A stretch of 64,000 bases of DNA from contig NW_015622545.1 in assembly GCF_000835495.1 (NCBI RefSeq), positions 2,496,777 to 2,560,776 of the forward strand, written 5' to 3'. Below are positions 21,864 through 33,713 of this stretch, one piece after another; within the stretch, counting starts at the first letter, position 1, and the number at the start of each line of letters is the position of its first letter. The DNA comes from Cladophialophora immunda. Its lineage: Eukaryota > Ascomycota > Eurotiomycetes > Chaetothyriales > Herpotrichiellaceae. Below the pieces are notes generated by a model, which searched no databases, was not told the origin of the DNA, and saw only the letters and a list, made by a program, of their open reading frames with translations. A program made the position numbers and the translations under genes.

Positions 21864-24560
21864 ATGGCCCTACAGGCTCCCCTCTCTCAGTTGCCTGTGA
21901 GTATATCTCTCGTGATACAGAATCGTCGGTCGCTGACTACTTTGACGCTGCAGAGCCTGTCTGCCATTGCGCCAGATGTCTTCACAACACTCCCTTCGCT
22001 CTTTACTTCGCCTCTCCAAACCCTCCGACGTTATCGCCTGGCGCGGCTGCGAACTGAAGGTGATGCATCCGGTTCGCGGCAGATACACTCGAGGAGCCAG
22101 ATAGCAGGGCAGTCAACGGTACACAACAACGTCTTCCGAACTGCGAGTCCTTCTAACGCTCTACAGCCGTCGTCGAGCGTTGCTCTCCCAGAATTCCTCG
22201 CCTCCCTTCCGCCGAACAGTTTCCGACCGCAATCTCTCAACATAAATTCTCGCCGAACACTACCCTGGATGTCTAGAACCATCTCCTCAACAGTTACCTC
22301 TCGCCTGAATCCGATATCAATGCTGCGACGAGATTTGTCGACGAGTATTGCCAATGCCTCGACAAGGGTAGTCCGCGGAAAGAGTACAATAAGAGTGCCT
22401 TCGGCGCAGCCTTCAATGAATTCTTTGGTGTTTGGTCCTCCTCGCCGAGGGAATAACTCAAGCTCGAGTAAGCAATACCGACAATTCTCGACGACTTCCC
22501 CACTCGCCAACCAAAACATGCTGGCCCATGCCGAACGCACCGCAAACAACAACCCTACCAGTGCCACCGCCCAGAACGCTTTCTATTCCGCCCTCTTACG
22601 CGCAAACATGCCCAAGCTCGTTATCGAAAGATATCAGTCAGGTCGATATGCCACCAATCCAGCAGCTGATGCGGCCTACCTCAAGGCTCTGCAGATGACC
22701 GGTTCGGTTCCTGCTCCAGGTACACCCGGCTCAAATGTCGCCGGTTCACAGAGTAATGGACTGAGTGCCGACAAATTACGAGCAGTAGGCCAGGCTGTTG
22801 CTGGACAGAACTATGGTGGGCAAGTGATTATGCCTAGCAACAAATCTGGTACAGGGGCAAAGGAAGCGCCGCTTTATGTGGTGGTGGAAGAGTCCTGGGG
22901 TGCAACCATCCTGAAATGGGTCCGAACGTTCCTCTGGGTTGGCTTGTCTGGCTATTTCCTCCTGGTGGTCCTGACCATGGTCGTGGAAATGACTGGGAGT
23001 TTCCGGACGAGAGTCGGCCAAAACAACGAGGTACAGCCCCAGCATCAGACCGTCCGCTTCAGCGACGTGCATGGCTGCGATGAGGCTAAAGAGGAACTGC
23101 AAGAGCTGGTTGAATTCCTGAAGAATCCGGAAAAGTTCAACCAACTAGGAGGCAAGCCTCCCAAGGGCGTTCTCTTGGTGGGCCCGCCTGGTACTGGCAA
23201 AACTATGCTTGCTCGCGCCGTGGCTGGTGAGGCTGGCGTACCCGTTTTTTACATGTCCGGCTCGGAGTTCGATGAACTGTACGTCGGTGTCGGCGCGAAA
23301 CGTGTTCGTGACCTCTTCACCCAAGCGCGGAACAAGGCCCCATCGATCATCTTCATTGACGAACTCGACGCAGTTGGCGGCAAAAGGAACGCACGTGATC
23401 CTGCCTATGCGAAACAGACACTCAATCAGCTCTTGACCGAGCTGGATGGGTTTAGTCCGAGCACCGGTGTTATTCTCATCGCTGCGACCAACTATCCCGA
23501 GTCTCTGGACAAGGCGCTCATCCGGCCAGGACGATTCGATCGGCATGTCAACGTGCCCTTACCCGATGTGCGCGGCCGAATCCAGATCCTGAAGCATCAC
23601 ATGAGGAATATGCCCATCGCCGCCGACGTGGACGCCACCAACCTCGCACGTGCTACAAGTGGTATGTCTGGCGCCGACCTCGAGAATCTTTGCAACCAAG
23701 CTGCAGTCCATGCTTCACGGCTGAAGTACAAGAAAATCACTGGTATGAACTTTGAGTGGGCCAAAGACAAGATCATGATGGGGGCTGAGGCCAAATCTCG
23801 CATGATCCGAGAAAAGGACAAGATCCAAACTGCGTACCACGAGGCAGGTCACACTTTGGTCAACCTGTTCACTCCCGCCAGCAACCAGTTGTACAAGGTG
23901 ACCATCATCCCACGTGGCCAAGCACTTGGCGTCACTCACTTCCTGCCTGAAATGGACGAGGTGAGCAGAGGCTACGATCAGTTTATCGCTTCGATCGATG
24001 TTTCAATGGGTGGACGAGCGGCTGAGGAATTGATATATGGTCCCCACAAGGTGACAAGCGGTATTTCGCACGATGTGCATCAGGCAACTCGAACCGCGTT
24101 TTACCTTGTCACCCAGTGCGGGTACTCCGCCAAATTGGGAAATGTCGATCTTGCTTCCGACTACGACAAACTTTCGAGCGAGACCAAGCAGGAAATCGAA
24201 CACGAGGTGCGACAGATTGTGGAAGGCGGCCGAGAACGGGCCGACCGAATTGTCAAGGAGAAGCGGAAGGAACTCGAAGCCTTGAAGGATGCGCTCCTGG
24301 AATACGAAACCCTGGACCGCGAAGAGATCATGAAGATCCTACGTGGGGAGAAATTGAAAAAGATCGAGGTTGAGCTTCGTGAGGATGACGACACGGACAA
24401 TGGGGATAATGGACGAGGAAACAAGTCACAGCCCAAGAAGGATAAGGAAGTCGGCTCCAAAGGCAGCTTGGGGATCAAGCTTCCCGACGTGCTGCTTCCG
24501 CCCGGAACCGGTGGAAGAGGAGGAGAGAAAGAAGGAGTGTCGCGGGTCAGTGATAGATGA
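21864..24560 (+). CDS. YME1: Mitochondrial i-AAA ATP-dependent zinc metalloprotease (Yme1/FtsH)
   Basis: Inner-membrane quality-control protease with its catalytic domains facing the intermembrane space. A single ORF of 898 codons. The N-terminal 170 residues are Ser/Arg/Leu-rich with few acidic residues, a mitochondrial presequence plus linker. One membrane span lies at about 352-376 ([21 protein letters not shown]). The AAA module has Walker A GPPGTGKT (440-447), Walker [13 protein letters not shown] (about 493-504) and the second region of homology with RPGRFDRHV. The M41 protease motif is HEAGH at 659-663, with the downstream [15 protein letters not shown] single membrane span separates it from the two-span m-AAA enzymes Yta10/Yta12. 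The tail is highly charged. It is longer than yeast Yme1 (747) mainly through the N-terminus and the tail. Confidence 0.96.
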   Translation: MALQAPLSQLPVSISLVIQNRRSLTTLTLQSLSAIAPDVFTTLPSLFTSPLQTLRRYRLARLRTEGDASGSRQIHSRSQIAGQSTVHNNVFRTASPSNALQPSSSVALPEFLASLPPNSFRPQSLNINSRRTLPWMSRTISSTVTSRLNPISMLRRDLSTSIANASTRVVRGKSTIRVPSAQPSMNSLVFGPPRRGNNSSSSKQYRQFSTTSPLANQNMLAHAERTANNNPTSATAQNAFYSALLRANMPKLVIERYQSGRYATNPAADAAYLKALQMTGSVPAPGTPGSNVAGSQSNGLSADKLRAVGQAVAGQNYGGQVIMPSNKSGTGAKEAPLYVVVEESWGATILKWVRTFLWVGLSGYFLLVVLTMVVEMTGSFRTRVGQNNEVQPQHQTVRFSDVHGCDEAKEELQELVEFLKNPEKFNQLGGKPPKGVLLVGPPGTGKTMLARAVAGEAGVPVFYMSGSEFDELYVGVGAKRVRDLFTQARNKAPSIIFIDELDAVGGKRNARDPAYAKQTLNQLLTELDGFSPSTGVILIAATNYPESLDKALIRPGRFDRHVNVPLPDVRGRIQILKHHMRNMPIAADVDATNLARATSGMSGADLENLCNQAAVHASRLKYKKITGMNFEWAKDKIMMGAEAKSRMIREKDKIQTAYHEAGHTLVNLFTPASNQLYKVTIIPRGQALGVTHFLPEMDEVSRGYDQFIASIDVSMGGRAAEELIYGPHKVTSGISHDVHQATRTAFYLVTQCGYSAKLGNVDLASDYDKLSSETKQEIEHEVRQIVEGGRERADRIVKEKRKELEALKDALLEYETLDREEIMKILRGEKLKKIEVELREDDDTDNGDNGRGNKSQPKKDKEVGSKGSLGIKLPDVLLPPGTGGRGGEKEGVSRVSDR

Positions 24561-25278
24561 CATTGATGGTGGCTAATCAAGCCTTCCTTCGTCTTCTTTT
24601 CGTGGATTTATTTAGCGGGTAAAATGACTCTCGTATCGTGGAATTGAAAAGGATTATCCTCTACAGTATGAACCATTATTTGATATACAACCTGCAGGTC
24701 AGACATGTGGACGACTGAAGTCGCAAGTTCCAGGAAGAGGTGACTGTGCTTCCGGCATGGCCCAGTCTATATCCATTCCTGGCAGATGGAGCCACAACAC
24801 TGGGCAGTCCCCTTGCTTCTTGATTTCCCTAAGTAACAGATCTCTCAAGACTTGGGTCGTATATAGTAGGTTCACGGCGCATATAAATTACTACGTGCTC
24901 CCTTAGTACTTCGGGAAAAGGCGAGGCGTATTATGCTAGTGATACTAATACCCATTTGGTATGCATGTGCATGTTAAGAAGGTCGACACAGTTCGGCCTT
25001 TTGTCTGACGGAAGCAAATAATATGAGCCGCTGATGTAAAAGCTTGGTCTGACGGAACTGTTGTAGGGGTCTCGCGCACTCAATCTTTCGATCCTGGAAC
25101 TTCAATCGTATTTTCTTCTTGGTAAACCCCCCTCGGACTTTCTTTTCAATGATTCTGAGACTATAGCTCTGTCGCTACTGCAATTTCAAACAACCCGCTC
25201 GATGGTGCCTGATACACTTGATGCCCTGTCACCGTAAACTCCGGCTGTAAATGCAAGATATCTACAGATTCCCGTCTC
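24561..25278. other. Convergent intergenic region
   Basis: No gene recognised between the protease gene and the 3' end of the CFEM-type gene. It contains an 11-bp direct repeat, GTCTGACGGAA, at 25003-25013 and 25047-25057. Confidence 0.55.
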
Positions 25279-26876
25279 TCACCCAGTCTTCGGCAGTCTT
25301 GGAGAGCCCAGCGGCGATACGAAGACCGGGCTTTGAGTGTCTGAGCGTGACGTGACGCTCGACAGCACTGGTGACCTCCTCTCTGTGCCTGCGGTAGCAA
25401 CCTGCACAGGTGTACCCGGCGGCGAGCCGGGCGTTGCTTCGGTAGGTGTGCTCACAGAGCCGGCTGACGAAAACACCGGGTGATGCTCGTGGATGAATGT
25501 GCTTCCCGGCAGCTCCTGCGGGACCGACGGCGCTTGCTTCTGGACGGCCGCCAGGCCTCCTTTGTTCTGATCATATGCTGGCGGCGACGAAGTGGGGAAG
25601 ATGGGCCACCCGTTGGCGATTCCAACGGCGCCCGGAGATCCTGCTCGGGCCTCTGGACTGTCCAGCTCGTGGGCGGTCGGCGCCCTCGACATAGACATCT
25701 GCGAGAGGACAGGCTCTTCGGGCGGGAATGTCGTCGTGCGGTTCGCCTCTGCGGCCCGTCTGGCCTTGCGCCTTCTCCTGACCCAGAAGAATGTCGTTAT
25801 GCATACTATACAAATTACGACCCAGATGGAAACAGGAATGGCAATCTTCGCTCCCGGCGGGAACTTGCTTTTCGCCTGTTGTTGTGCCACGAGCGAATAC
25901 TTCTGCGAGAAGACGTGGTCGGTGATGAGGGTCAGACCGGCCACAGTCGGTGTGGATGCCGGGACAAATGTGGTTGCAGGCACCGAGTAGCACGGGGTAT
26001 CCTGTCCCACGGCGGTATAATAAATCTGATATCCACTAACAATCATTAGCCTCAAAAACTCGGCGCGTGCGGGAAGGAGAGTACCAACAGTGGACAACAG
26101 GCACTCGCGGTTGTAAAATAGTCCTGGGGGCATCTTGTGATGACTGCATTGAGTCCGTACTCAAAGGGGCAGCAATCTGGCCTGTCTTCAGAACAACCGA
26201 CATTGGGATACTCGGTCACCCTTCCAGCAGCGTCTGTTATGATTCCGAAGTACGGCACCGTACAGCTACCGGTCATCAGGGGTGCTCCGACAAAAGTTGT
26301 TGCTGTTATTGGCTTCCCTGTCGTCGGTTCCGCTGTTTCAGATACGAGGTCGCCCGAGATTGTTGTGAGGCTCGGATTGCTCGACGAAGAAGACGTTGAT
26401 GCCGGTGGAGCCGACGGAGCTGCTGAGGGTTGCGTGAGACTCATGCTGGCCAGGGCACTCGATAGCCCTGCTGGCGAACACCCCACGAAATCAGGGGCAG
26501 TCTCGTTGACAGCAGCGCATTCCTGCTTGTTGAACTGAATCGCAACTATGAGAGAGGTCAGAAGCTGAATCCTTTCCGATGCATCAACTCCCACGTACCT
26601 GCTTGCTCGTCAGAGTTGCAGTCGGTATATAGGCAGCAAGACAATGCGCTGACATAGGCCGAACTCGAGCAAAGGCAGGCGATATCGATTACCGAACATG
26701 ATTTCTGGGCAGAGGTCGAATTCGAGAGGCATCCTTGCTATTCTGGGGGTCAACAGTCATCTCTCGCGGCCTGCGGGCTTCAGCCAACTTACTGCGCATT
26801 GAGGGATGTCCTGTACACTAATGGCATGCACAAGCCGCAGACAAAGGACGTGGAGGAAAACCGTGACGAGCTTCAT
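25279..26876 (-). CDS. CFEM-type cysteine-rich surface protein with one transmembrane segment
   Basis: Predicted type-I membrane protein at the cell surface. Four exons (26876-26793, 26737-26599, 26545-26089, 26035-25279) give 478 residues. A signal peptide covers residues 1-18 (MKLVTVFLHVLCLRLVHA). A CFEM-like eight-cysteine module follows: IPQCAQGCL, SCSVIDIACLCSS, SCCLYTDC, ECAAV. Then come a Ser/Pro/Thr-rich stalk and a second cysteine-containing ectodomain (CSEDRPDCCPFEYG, CPQDYFTTASACCPLGYQIYYT). The membrane span is about 291-312 (IAIPVSIWVVICIVCITTFFW), followed by a basic stop (RRRRKARR). The cytoplasmic tail of about 165 residues is Ser/Pro-rich with a PPAY motif. No GPI signal is seen. 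The third intron needs a GTTGGT donor to keep the frame, so that junction is less certain. Function could be sensing or haem/iron binding. Neither is shown. Confidence 0.8.
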
Positions 26877-28573
26877 GGCGAACACGCTCAAGTCTCAGAG
26901 AGGGAGGGAAAGGACGACGACGCCGTACCTGCACCATGCAGTCGTTGAACTGGCTCTGCGAAAAGCTCCAAGACCTGGTTTTGATCGATGGAAGAAGTCG
27001 AGCACCACCTGATGGCGTCGACTCTTCTGTTTCCGGCCGGGATTTCAAACAAAAGAAACATTCCTTCGGTAGCCGTGGTGACATTCTTTGAACAATGGGC
27101 GGAGTGTCGGTGCTTCCTGGCCCAATGCGTAATGGGCTCCAGGCTGGAATGTTGGCGCACATTCCTCAATACGTATACACACACCAACCACCAAGCGGGA
27201 CAAGGAGAGAGTTGCAGATGACGACCAGTAGACCTGGAACCCAAATTATCTCTGGCAGACAAATTGAGCAGGCTCGATACGTAGAGTCTCAGTCCGTGCA
27301 ATTCGAGATGTGCTTGGACCATGTCCGGAAAACCGGCACGCTTCCAGAAGAAAGAAATGGCACAGCTTGACACAGGATAGAATCGTTCTCGAGATAACGA
27401 CAAGCTAGCTACTGGCTTAAATATAGCCAGCATTGTCAATAACTATAGAGGTACTACGGAGTATAATAACGGAGTTCACATCTTTATAAATGAGGAATAT
27501 GTTTAGCGCACAAGTTACGGCAACTACCAGAGAACCCTCTCTAGTCAGACTATGCTATTTCTTTTCGACATCGGCTCGCCGGCACAGCAGCCCTTGTTTG
27601 AACATACCTAGGAATGACGCGTTACAGGTGTCTGCGTGTACTGAAATGCGTCGAAGGGGACAAGCTCTTGTGCGGGCCATCCATCCTCCTGCCAGTCGGG
27701 TGCCATTTGCCTGTCGTTGTATTGACGAGGCTACACAAGAACAGCAGCGACTCTAACACAACACGCTGTTCACACATATCTAGAGACTTCCTTTTTTTTG
27801 TGTAGCCTCGCACCCTTGATTGCGTAGTACGGCAGCTTTAATGCAGCTTCACAACATGGTTCTTGCCGTCTTTCTTTCAACCGTGTTTGGCGAATCCCAA
27901 TGTGTGGCGGATACAACGCACCATATATCTATTCTGCTCCATATCTACCAACACCCACACGCATAATGTATCCGAGGATAGCTGCGAAAGAGAAGAGGCA
28001 TTGCAATGACAGATAAATGGCAGATCACCCGGTGCTTTTCGAAATTACTTTGTCCAGCCGTCCCCCGCAGTATGGCCTGATTGGCTGGTCATCAACGCCA
28101 TCGACTGTCCTGGGTGGATCTTGATGATGGAAACATTGTCAGATCTAAGCCTCGCTCAGCCCGCTACCCCCTGGCCCTGCCGCAATCTCTCCTACCGGCT
28201 CTCGAGAAGACTGGCCCAAGCCAACAGCTCCCAAGATGTTATTAAGAAGGGCTTAGACGGTGCTGCCCTGCAACGGAACCATCGGAGCTGTGTGCATGTG
28301 GCTTATAATAATAATATCAAATCAGTTGCCCCGAGCAAATCGTCATTGGGGTCCAGTGTGTCCTTTTCGTCCTCCCCGTGATCTTTTGCAAAAGGGATTT
28401 GTGTTCGGAAGCGTCCATTCCCTCTGCAGCAACGGGATATCTCATGATGGCTGTGCCATAGGAGATTGTGACCTTTATTTCTCATGTGGGCATACATATC
28501 TCGAGCCCGATTCCTGCGTTATTCAACATTTCCGCCGACAAACCACTCGCTCGCCCTAAGAACACTGCGAACA
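26877..28573. promoter_or_regulatory. Long divergent intergenic region (CFEM-type gene / DUF1223 gene)
   Basis: This 1.7-kb gap separates two divergent starts. Short ORFs are present, but none shows a family motif or sensible splice chain. No repeat or RNA gene was identified. Confidence 0.5.
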
Positions 28574-29485
28574 ATGTCATCTTCCAATCCTACAAGGCCA
28601 ATGAACCCAATGAAATGGTTCTTGTGCTGTTTCGACGACAACGATGAAGATGAGCAGCCACAACAAACTCCCCAGACACGCCAGGCTCCGAGGACACGAT
28701 GGGACGCTGCACCGCCGGTCGATCCTGAGCTGGAGGAGCCGCCGCCGCCTCCACCCTATGCGCTCTTCGACCCTCACCCCGAAGACTGCGAGTGCGCGAT
28801 CCATATCCACAAGCCCAGACCCAACCGGCCCATCGTGGTCGAGGCCTTCCAGTCCCAAGGATGCAACTCGTGTCCCCCGACGAACACTCTCCTCCTGTCG
28901 CTCCTGACCTTGGCCGACCCCAACATCCTCGTCCTCGACTACCACGTCACGTACTGGGACCACCTGGGCTGGACGGACCCCCTTGGCATCCCCGAGGCGG
29001 ACGCGCACCAGCGGGAATACGCGCAGGCGAGCGGCACATCGAGAGTCTACACCCCTCAGGTGGTGGTGAACGGCGTGTCCGAAGGGGTGGGCAACTCGAC
29101 GCGCAAGCTGGAGAAGCTGATCAAGGAAGGCGGGCGGCTGGCCAGCGAAGACTGGCCGTGGCTGCTGTTCTCCAAGGTCGACGAGGGCATCTTGATCCGC
29201 GAGGCCAGCGCGGCCGCCGCGGCGACGGGCCGACGGGGGCGGGTGATCGAGGTCGTCTACGATCCCACTCTGCGCGAGGTAGAGATCCCCCGGGGCGAAA
29301 ACGCCGGCAAGACGCTGGCGCATCGCAACGTCGTCAAGAGCGTCAAGCCGCTCGGTGAGTGGCGGGGCGGGAGAGGGGTGGTCCAGCTGCCGCCACGCGA
29401 TCCTGCGGACGGGCTGGAGAGGGTGCTGATTGTACAAGAAGGAGTCGGTGGCCAGATCATTGGAGTCGCTCGGATCCATTTCTAG
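28574..29485 (+). CDS. DUF1223 thioredoxin-fold protein
   Basis: DUF1223 proteins have a thioredoxin-like fold and unknown function. The gene is an uninterrupted ORF with 303 codons from this ATG (MSSSNPTRPM). Diagnostic blocks are VVEAFQSQGCNSCPPTN, with a CNSC redox-type motif, ILVLDYHVTYWDHLGWTDP, REYAQASGTSRVYTPQVVVNG and a C-terminal beta-rich half. The frame is open upstream to another ATG at 28484, which would add 30 residues (MWAYISRARFLRYSTF and more) that look like a mitochondrial presequence, rich in Arg/Ser with no acidic residue. Start choice, and therefore location in the cell, is open. A Pro/Glu-rich spacer separates the N-terminus from the domain. Confidence 0.85.
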   Translation: MSSSNPTRPMNPMKWFLCCFDDNDEDEQPQQTPQTRQAPRTRWDAAPPVDPELEEPPPPPPYALFDPHPEDCECAIHIHKPRPNRPIVVEAFQSQGCNSCPPTNTLLLSLLTLADPNILVLDYHVTYWDHLGWTDPLGIPEADAHQREYAQASGTSRVYTPQVVVNGVSEGVGNSTRKLEKLIKEGGRLASEDWPWLLFSKVDEGILIREASAAAAATGRRGRVIEVVYDPTLREVEIPRGENAGKTLAHRNVVKSVKPLGEWRGGRGVVQLPPRDPADGLERVLIVQEGVGGQIIGVARIHF

Positions 29486-29906
29486 GGATGTCAATGGAAC
29501 CCCCCCCCTACCAGCCAAAAAAGCGTTGCTGAATCACAGCCGCGATCGGCTCATGAGGCACAGCATGCCGGAAGGGGATTTATACAGATTATTGCATTTC
29601 GTAATGAAAATTTGAGAATCTCAGCGGTGTTGGGATAGGCTTGTTTGTCTTGGGTTTTGTGGTATATGCTAGGATGCACGAGCCACGTCGAAACCCGCAG
29701 AAAGTTACTTTATGGGAGAATAGCAAGAGAAATATACACCGCTGAAAAAGGCCGTCATGACCAGAGGTCGAAAGGCTGGCAGTGGTTTGTTTCCCCGCGT
29801 AAAAGGCGTCTGCACCTAAACTTCAAAGCTTGGAGGAGACGGGTGACATGCACGATGAACAGCAGACTGTCCAACCCATCACGGTTTGTCTTGCCACTGT
29901 CCTTGC
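29486..29906. other. Convergent intergenic region
   Basis: This is 420 bases between two convergent genes, with a nine-C run at 29500-29508. No gene seen. Confidence 0.5.
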
Positions 29907-31581
29907 CTATCCCCTGGTCGTCTCTACGACTGCAGTCTTCTCCGACCCTTTGGCAGCGAGGTCAACAACTTCCTCGTCCGCATTCCGCTTGTCCATGTCA
30001 ATCTCGTCGAAACCCAGTTCCTTTCGAACGTGGATCGGGATGGTGACGGTCTCCTCCTTGCCGTAGTTGGTGTCCGTGGCGTACTTGTAGGCAATGAAAA
30101 AGAGGATGGGCCAGCAGAGGGTGGTGAGGGCGAAGAGCGCGCCGTTGATGTTCTGGTAGGGAATGCGAGTGGCATTGAGGCCGAAACACACCGATGTGCC
30201 CGCGCTGAGGACTTTCACGAAAGAATACAGTCAGTTCGTTTGCATGCCTGTGCAATTCGTTGGGAGAACGACTTACCTCCGACGTATAGGCCACCGAGTG
30301 CCGCGGTTTTCCGTGGGTCGTTGGTGAACGTCGACAGAGTGTAGAGGACGACGCCCTGGAACCCTCCGTACAGGGCGGCGTACAGCAGATAGATGACGAT
30401 GGCACCGGCGTAGGCCTTGTCATGGATGTCGATGTCCGGGCCCGGGACGGTCAGATCAAAGTCCCACGCCGCGAGCCAGGCCGTCTGGGCAATATATGTC
30501 CCCGTGAACCAGGTGCCGACAAATGCTGTCGCGATCATGAGACGCCTCCTCCTCGCTCCAAAGCGTTGATTGTCCAAGATCCAGGCCACGAAGTACGTCA
30601 TGGGCATCTGGATGAGTCCGTTCAACAGGCTGTTCAGTGTCCGGGTTCGAAGATTGAAGATGTACGCATTCATGGTCGACTGGAAGGGGAACAACATCTC
30701 CGGGGTGAACATGCAGGGAATCAACAGCAAGACGCGCCAATCTTGGAGGGCGTCCAGTGTGAGCTTGATCGTCTCTCGCGTGGACATCTGCTCGAACCGC
30801 GCGATCGAGGTCCCATCGCACCGCCTCAATTTCGCCGGGGGCAGGATGAGCGCCGCAAAGCCCAGTGAAAAGACCTGGAGGACAATGAAGGTAATGTAAA
30901 CCGCGCGAGGGACGCCGCTTGTGGTGGCATTCCACGAGATGCCCAATGCCACGGCCGCACCAATGGTGCCACCCGCGAGGTTGAAGATCCACTGAATTGC
31001 ACGCCAACGGCCCTTGTGCTTCTCCTCGGGGTATCCCACCGACATAGATACTGAGGTCGTCCAGAGAAGGCCGGCCGTGAAGCCAAGGTATACACCGGAG
31101 AAGATGGGATACCACATGTGGCCTTTTTCACTAAAGTACCACATTGCGCCGTTGAAGACGGGGTAGCCCGTGCAAGCTGCCAGGAGCGTGATGCGAGGGC
31201 CAAAAATATTGAGTATGGTCCCGGCCGCTATGGAGGAAACAGCGAAGACACCGTTCAAGACACCGCTGGTTATGTTGGCCATGCGAAAAGAAGACGGTTG
31301 GCCGCCGCCAGCGCCGAGAAGCTGTGTTCCCGTCAGCAAAGGGATCCATTGCTCGAGTTGACGGGCTTGGGTAACCTACGTTCAAGGCAAGATAGAACCC
31401 AGGATTGAAGGCGATGCACATGCTAGACAACAGGATTTGGACCGATGGGCTGTTCAACAAGAGGGTCAACACTGGGAACTCTCCAAGGTACCAAGCACCT
31501 AATTGTTTGCTTGACGTACTTGTTGCGCCGAAACCATGGCAGTTTGACCATGGTCGCATCTTCTGCGGCGATGGAAGACAT
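29907..31581 (-). CDS. UNC93-like MFS transporter
   Basis: Polytopic membrane protein of the UNC93-like branch of the major facilitator superfamily, common in fungi and of unknown substrate. Four exons (31581-31520, 31449-31380, 31321-30277, 30211-29907) give 493 residues. The N-terminus MSSIAAEDATMVKLPWFRR is close to the usual start of this group. Further blocks are FNPGFYLALN, LLGAGGGQPSS, AAGTILNIFGPRITLL, GFTAGLLWTTSVSMSVGYPEEKHKGR, IQWIFNLAGGTIGAAVALG, LLLIPCMFTPEMLFPFQST and MPMTYFVAWILDN. About 11-12 membrane segments can be counted, and the C-terminal tail is hydrophilic. It lies beside the proposed catabolic cluster and could contribute transport, but it is equally likely to be an unrelated neighbour. 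Confidence 0.87.
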
Positions 31582-32519
31582 GATGAACTGTGTGTATCGG
31601 GCTTATTGCCGGAAGAATGTTGGAAACGACAGATTTCTGTTGACTCTTGCACCTTGGCTCTCTGCAAAATGGAACCTGGGTAGCGGGAAGATCAACCCCT
31701 GTGTTGGTTTATAGGAGTTTATATACCTTGCCGACATACCGGAAAGAGCCCTTGAAGATGAAGCGGTCGGTACCTGTATCTTATCAGGAAGACTAGTATT
31801 GGAGACCCCGGAGCCGGCTAGAGAATACTGCCGTTATTGAATTGGCCAGAACAGGCGCAAGATAACGGCCATCGCGTTCAAGGTGGCAACAAGAAGATTG
31901 ACTTGCGATAGAGATAGACAGAAAAGCGGGAGCAGGACGGAGTATTCGTTGTAGATTCCCCTCTTGAGGATCGTATCTATCCGCGTGGGTTCCGCATCTA
32001 GAGGTCCAGAATCACCAGGCGCTGCACAAATATCAGTCCCAGGTTGGAAGTCTACAACGATTGCGCGCGGATCTGGAGTCGGAACAAACCTCTTGATATG
32101 CCGTGCCCTGTGGACGAGGCCCACATGCCCAGAGAGTTCAGTGGATACCGTCCTAGATTCTGCTGTCAGACAAAAACGCCCAAAGATTAGACTAGAGGCA
32201 CGCGAGCCATGGTCGTCCAATTCTAGCCAGGCGGCTCATCAGCGGAAATCAGCCATTAGCGGTTTGTCCCTCGCTGTGGACTTCTATCCTGGGCCGTTTT
32301 GATGGGAGGATCGACTGAGCGGCACGCAAGTAGTCGCCCAATTGGTGTTTCTTTGTTGCGCAGGACGGCATCTTGATATATAACAAACATCCTCATTGGC
32401 AACCAATTCCGTCCGTAGCCAGACAGCGCCGCGTGTTCTCTTGTCTCGTGTCTCGATAGTCCAAGCTCCAGTCTCAGGAGCCATAACATTTCTTGGTCTC
32501 GACCCTGTTACCCGAGGAG
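31582..32519. promoter_or_regulatory. Divergent upstream region of UNC93-like and cyclase genes
   Basis: This 0.94-kb region between two divergent starts contains a CCAAT-type pentamer near 32399 and TATA-like sequence (ATATATAAC) near 32375. Those sequences are visible. Their function is inference. Confidence 0.45.
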
Positions 32520-33713
32520 ATGCCGGGTAGACCTCCGTTTGACAGCTTGCCGCTACGAAAGGGCGACCCTCCGTTCTCGGCTTGGGGGCTGTATGGCGAT
32601 GATGACCAGCTGGGCGCCCTGAACCTTCTTACCCCGGAAAATACACTTGCCGCGGCAAAGGGCGAGATTCAGACCGGGATCCGCGTCGCCCTCGACCCTC
32701 CTTTGGATGCCTTGCTGGCTCCGTCCATTGGCCGCAGGAAGCTCACCCAGACGATCGTCCGTGTCGGCGACAACATACCGGCTCACGATGATGTGTTGGA
32801 GTTCAATACACAGGTAGGTAGGACGAGTATTTTCTGAACACCACAATTGACTCTGGGGTGACTGCTCTAGATTGGCGCACAGTGGGATGGACTCCGGCAT
32901 ATGACATATCACAAATCAAGCATATTCTACAACAATACCTCCCTCGACCAGATTTCCGGAGCCAATGCCAATCCTGATGCTTTAGGGATTGACGGTAAGC
33001 CTCTGCCGGAGTTCTTGATCCCACAGTCTCTCAAATGGCCCAGATCAAGGGACTGATGGCTTGTCTTAGCATGGGTCAAACGAGGATCGATTGCCGGTCG
33101 GGGTGTTCTCCTCGATTACTATGCCTACTGTCAACATGTGAATAAGGAATATGGTTTGATCAACTGTGCCCATGCAATCACTTACCAAGACCTTGTGGAA
33201 TGCGCCCAGTTCCAAGGTACAGAAATCCGCGAGGGAGACCTGCTCTTTGTACGGTCCGGCTTTTGGGTAGGGTACAGACACCTAACGGAGGAAGGGAAGA
33301 CAGCTTGGGGTGCAGCAGCGCCACGCGACTGTAAAGCCGTGGGCGTGGAAGCGACGAGAGCGATGGCGAGGTGGCTATGGGAGAGCGGCATATCCGCATG
33401 CGCCGGCGATGCTCCAGCGTGGGAGAAAGTCCCCAGCTGGGACTGGCCTGCGTCTGCTGGACTCGAGGGTCTCAGTCTTCACGAAATCATGTTGGGTGGC
33501 TGGGGAATGCCTATCGGTGAGACTTCCCGTTCACCTGCTCGGCCTTGACCAAGAGCGATATCGCTGACTCCTGGCGTAGGCGAGTTGTTTGATCTGGAAA
33601 CACTCAGCGAAGTCTGTAAGGAGCACGAACGCTGGTCATTCTTCGTCACTAGTGCTCCTTTGCATGTCCATGGGGGGGTGAGCAGCCCACCAAACTGTAT
33701 CGCTATCTTCTAA
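32520..33713 (+). CDS. Cyclase-family metal-dependent hydrolase (kynurenine-formamidase-like fold)
   Basis: Belongs to the putative cyclase family, which includes bacterial kynurenine formamidases and other amide or lactone hydrolases. Four exons (32520-32813, 32871-32994, 33070-33516, 33580-33713) give 332 residues. Recognisable blocks are PLRKGDPPFSAWGLYGDDDQLGALNLLTPE, IGAQWDGLRHMTYH, GVLLDYYAYC, ITYQDLVECAQFQG, IREGDLLFVRSGFW and the C-terminus VSSPPNCIAIF. The canonical metal motif HxGTHxDxPxH is changed to QIGAQWDGLRH: the first two His are Gln, while Asp and the last His are kept, as seems usual in fungal members. It is the first gene of the proposed catabolic cluster and runs in the same direction as the amidase that follows 400 bases later. 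Confidence 0.87.

Noticed and set aside
28577..29518. 313-codon minus-strand ORF opposite the DUF1223 gene
   Set aside because: Shadow of the DUF1223 coding region. No start context or motif of its own.
31834..32220. 128-codon minus-strand ORF between the UNC93-like and cyclase genes
   Set aside because: It opens on TTG, has no motif, and overlaps the expected divergent promoter.
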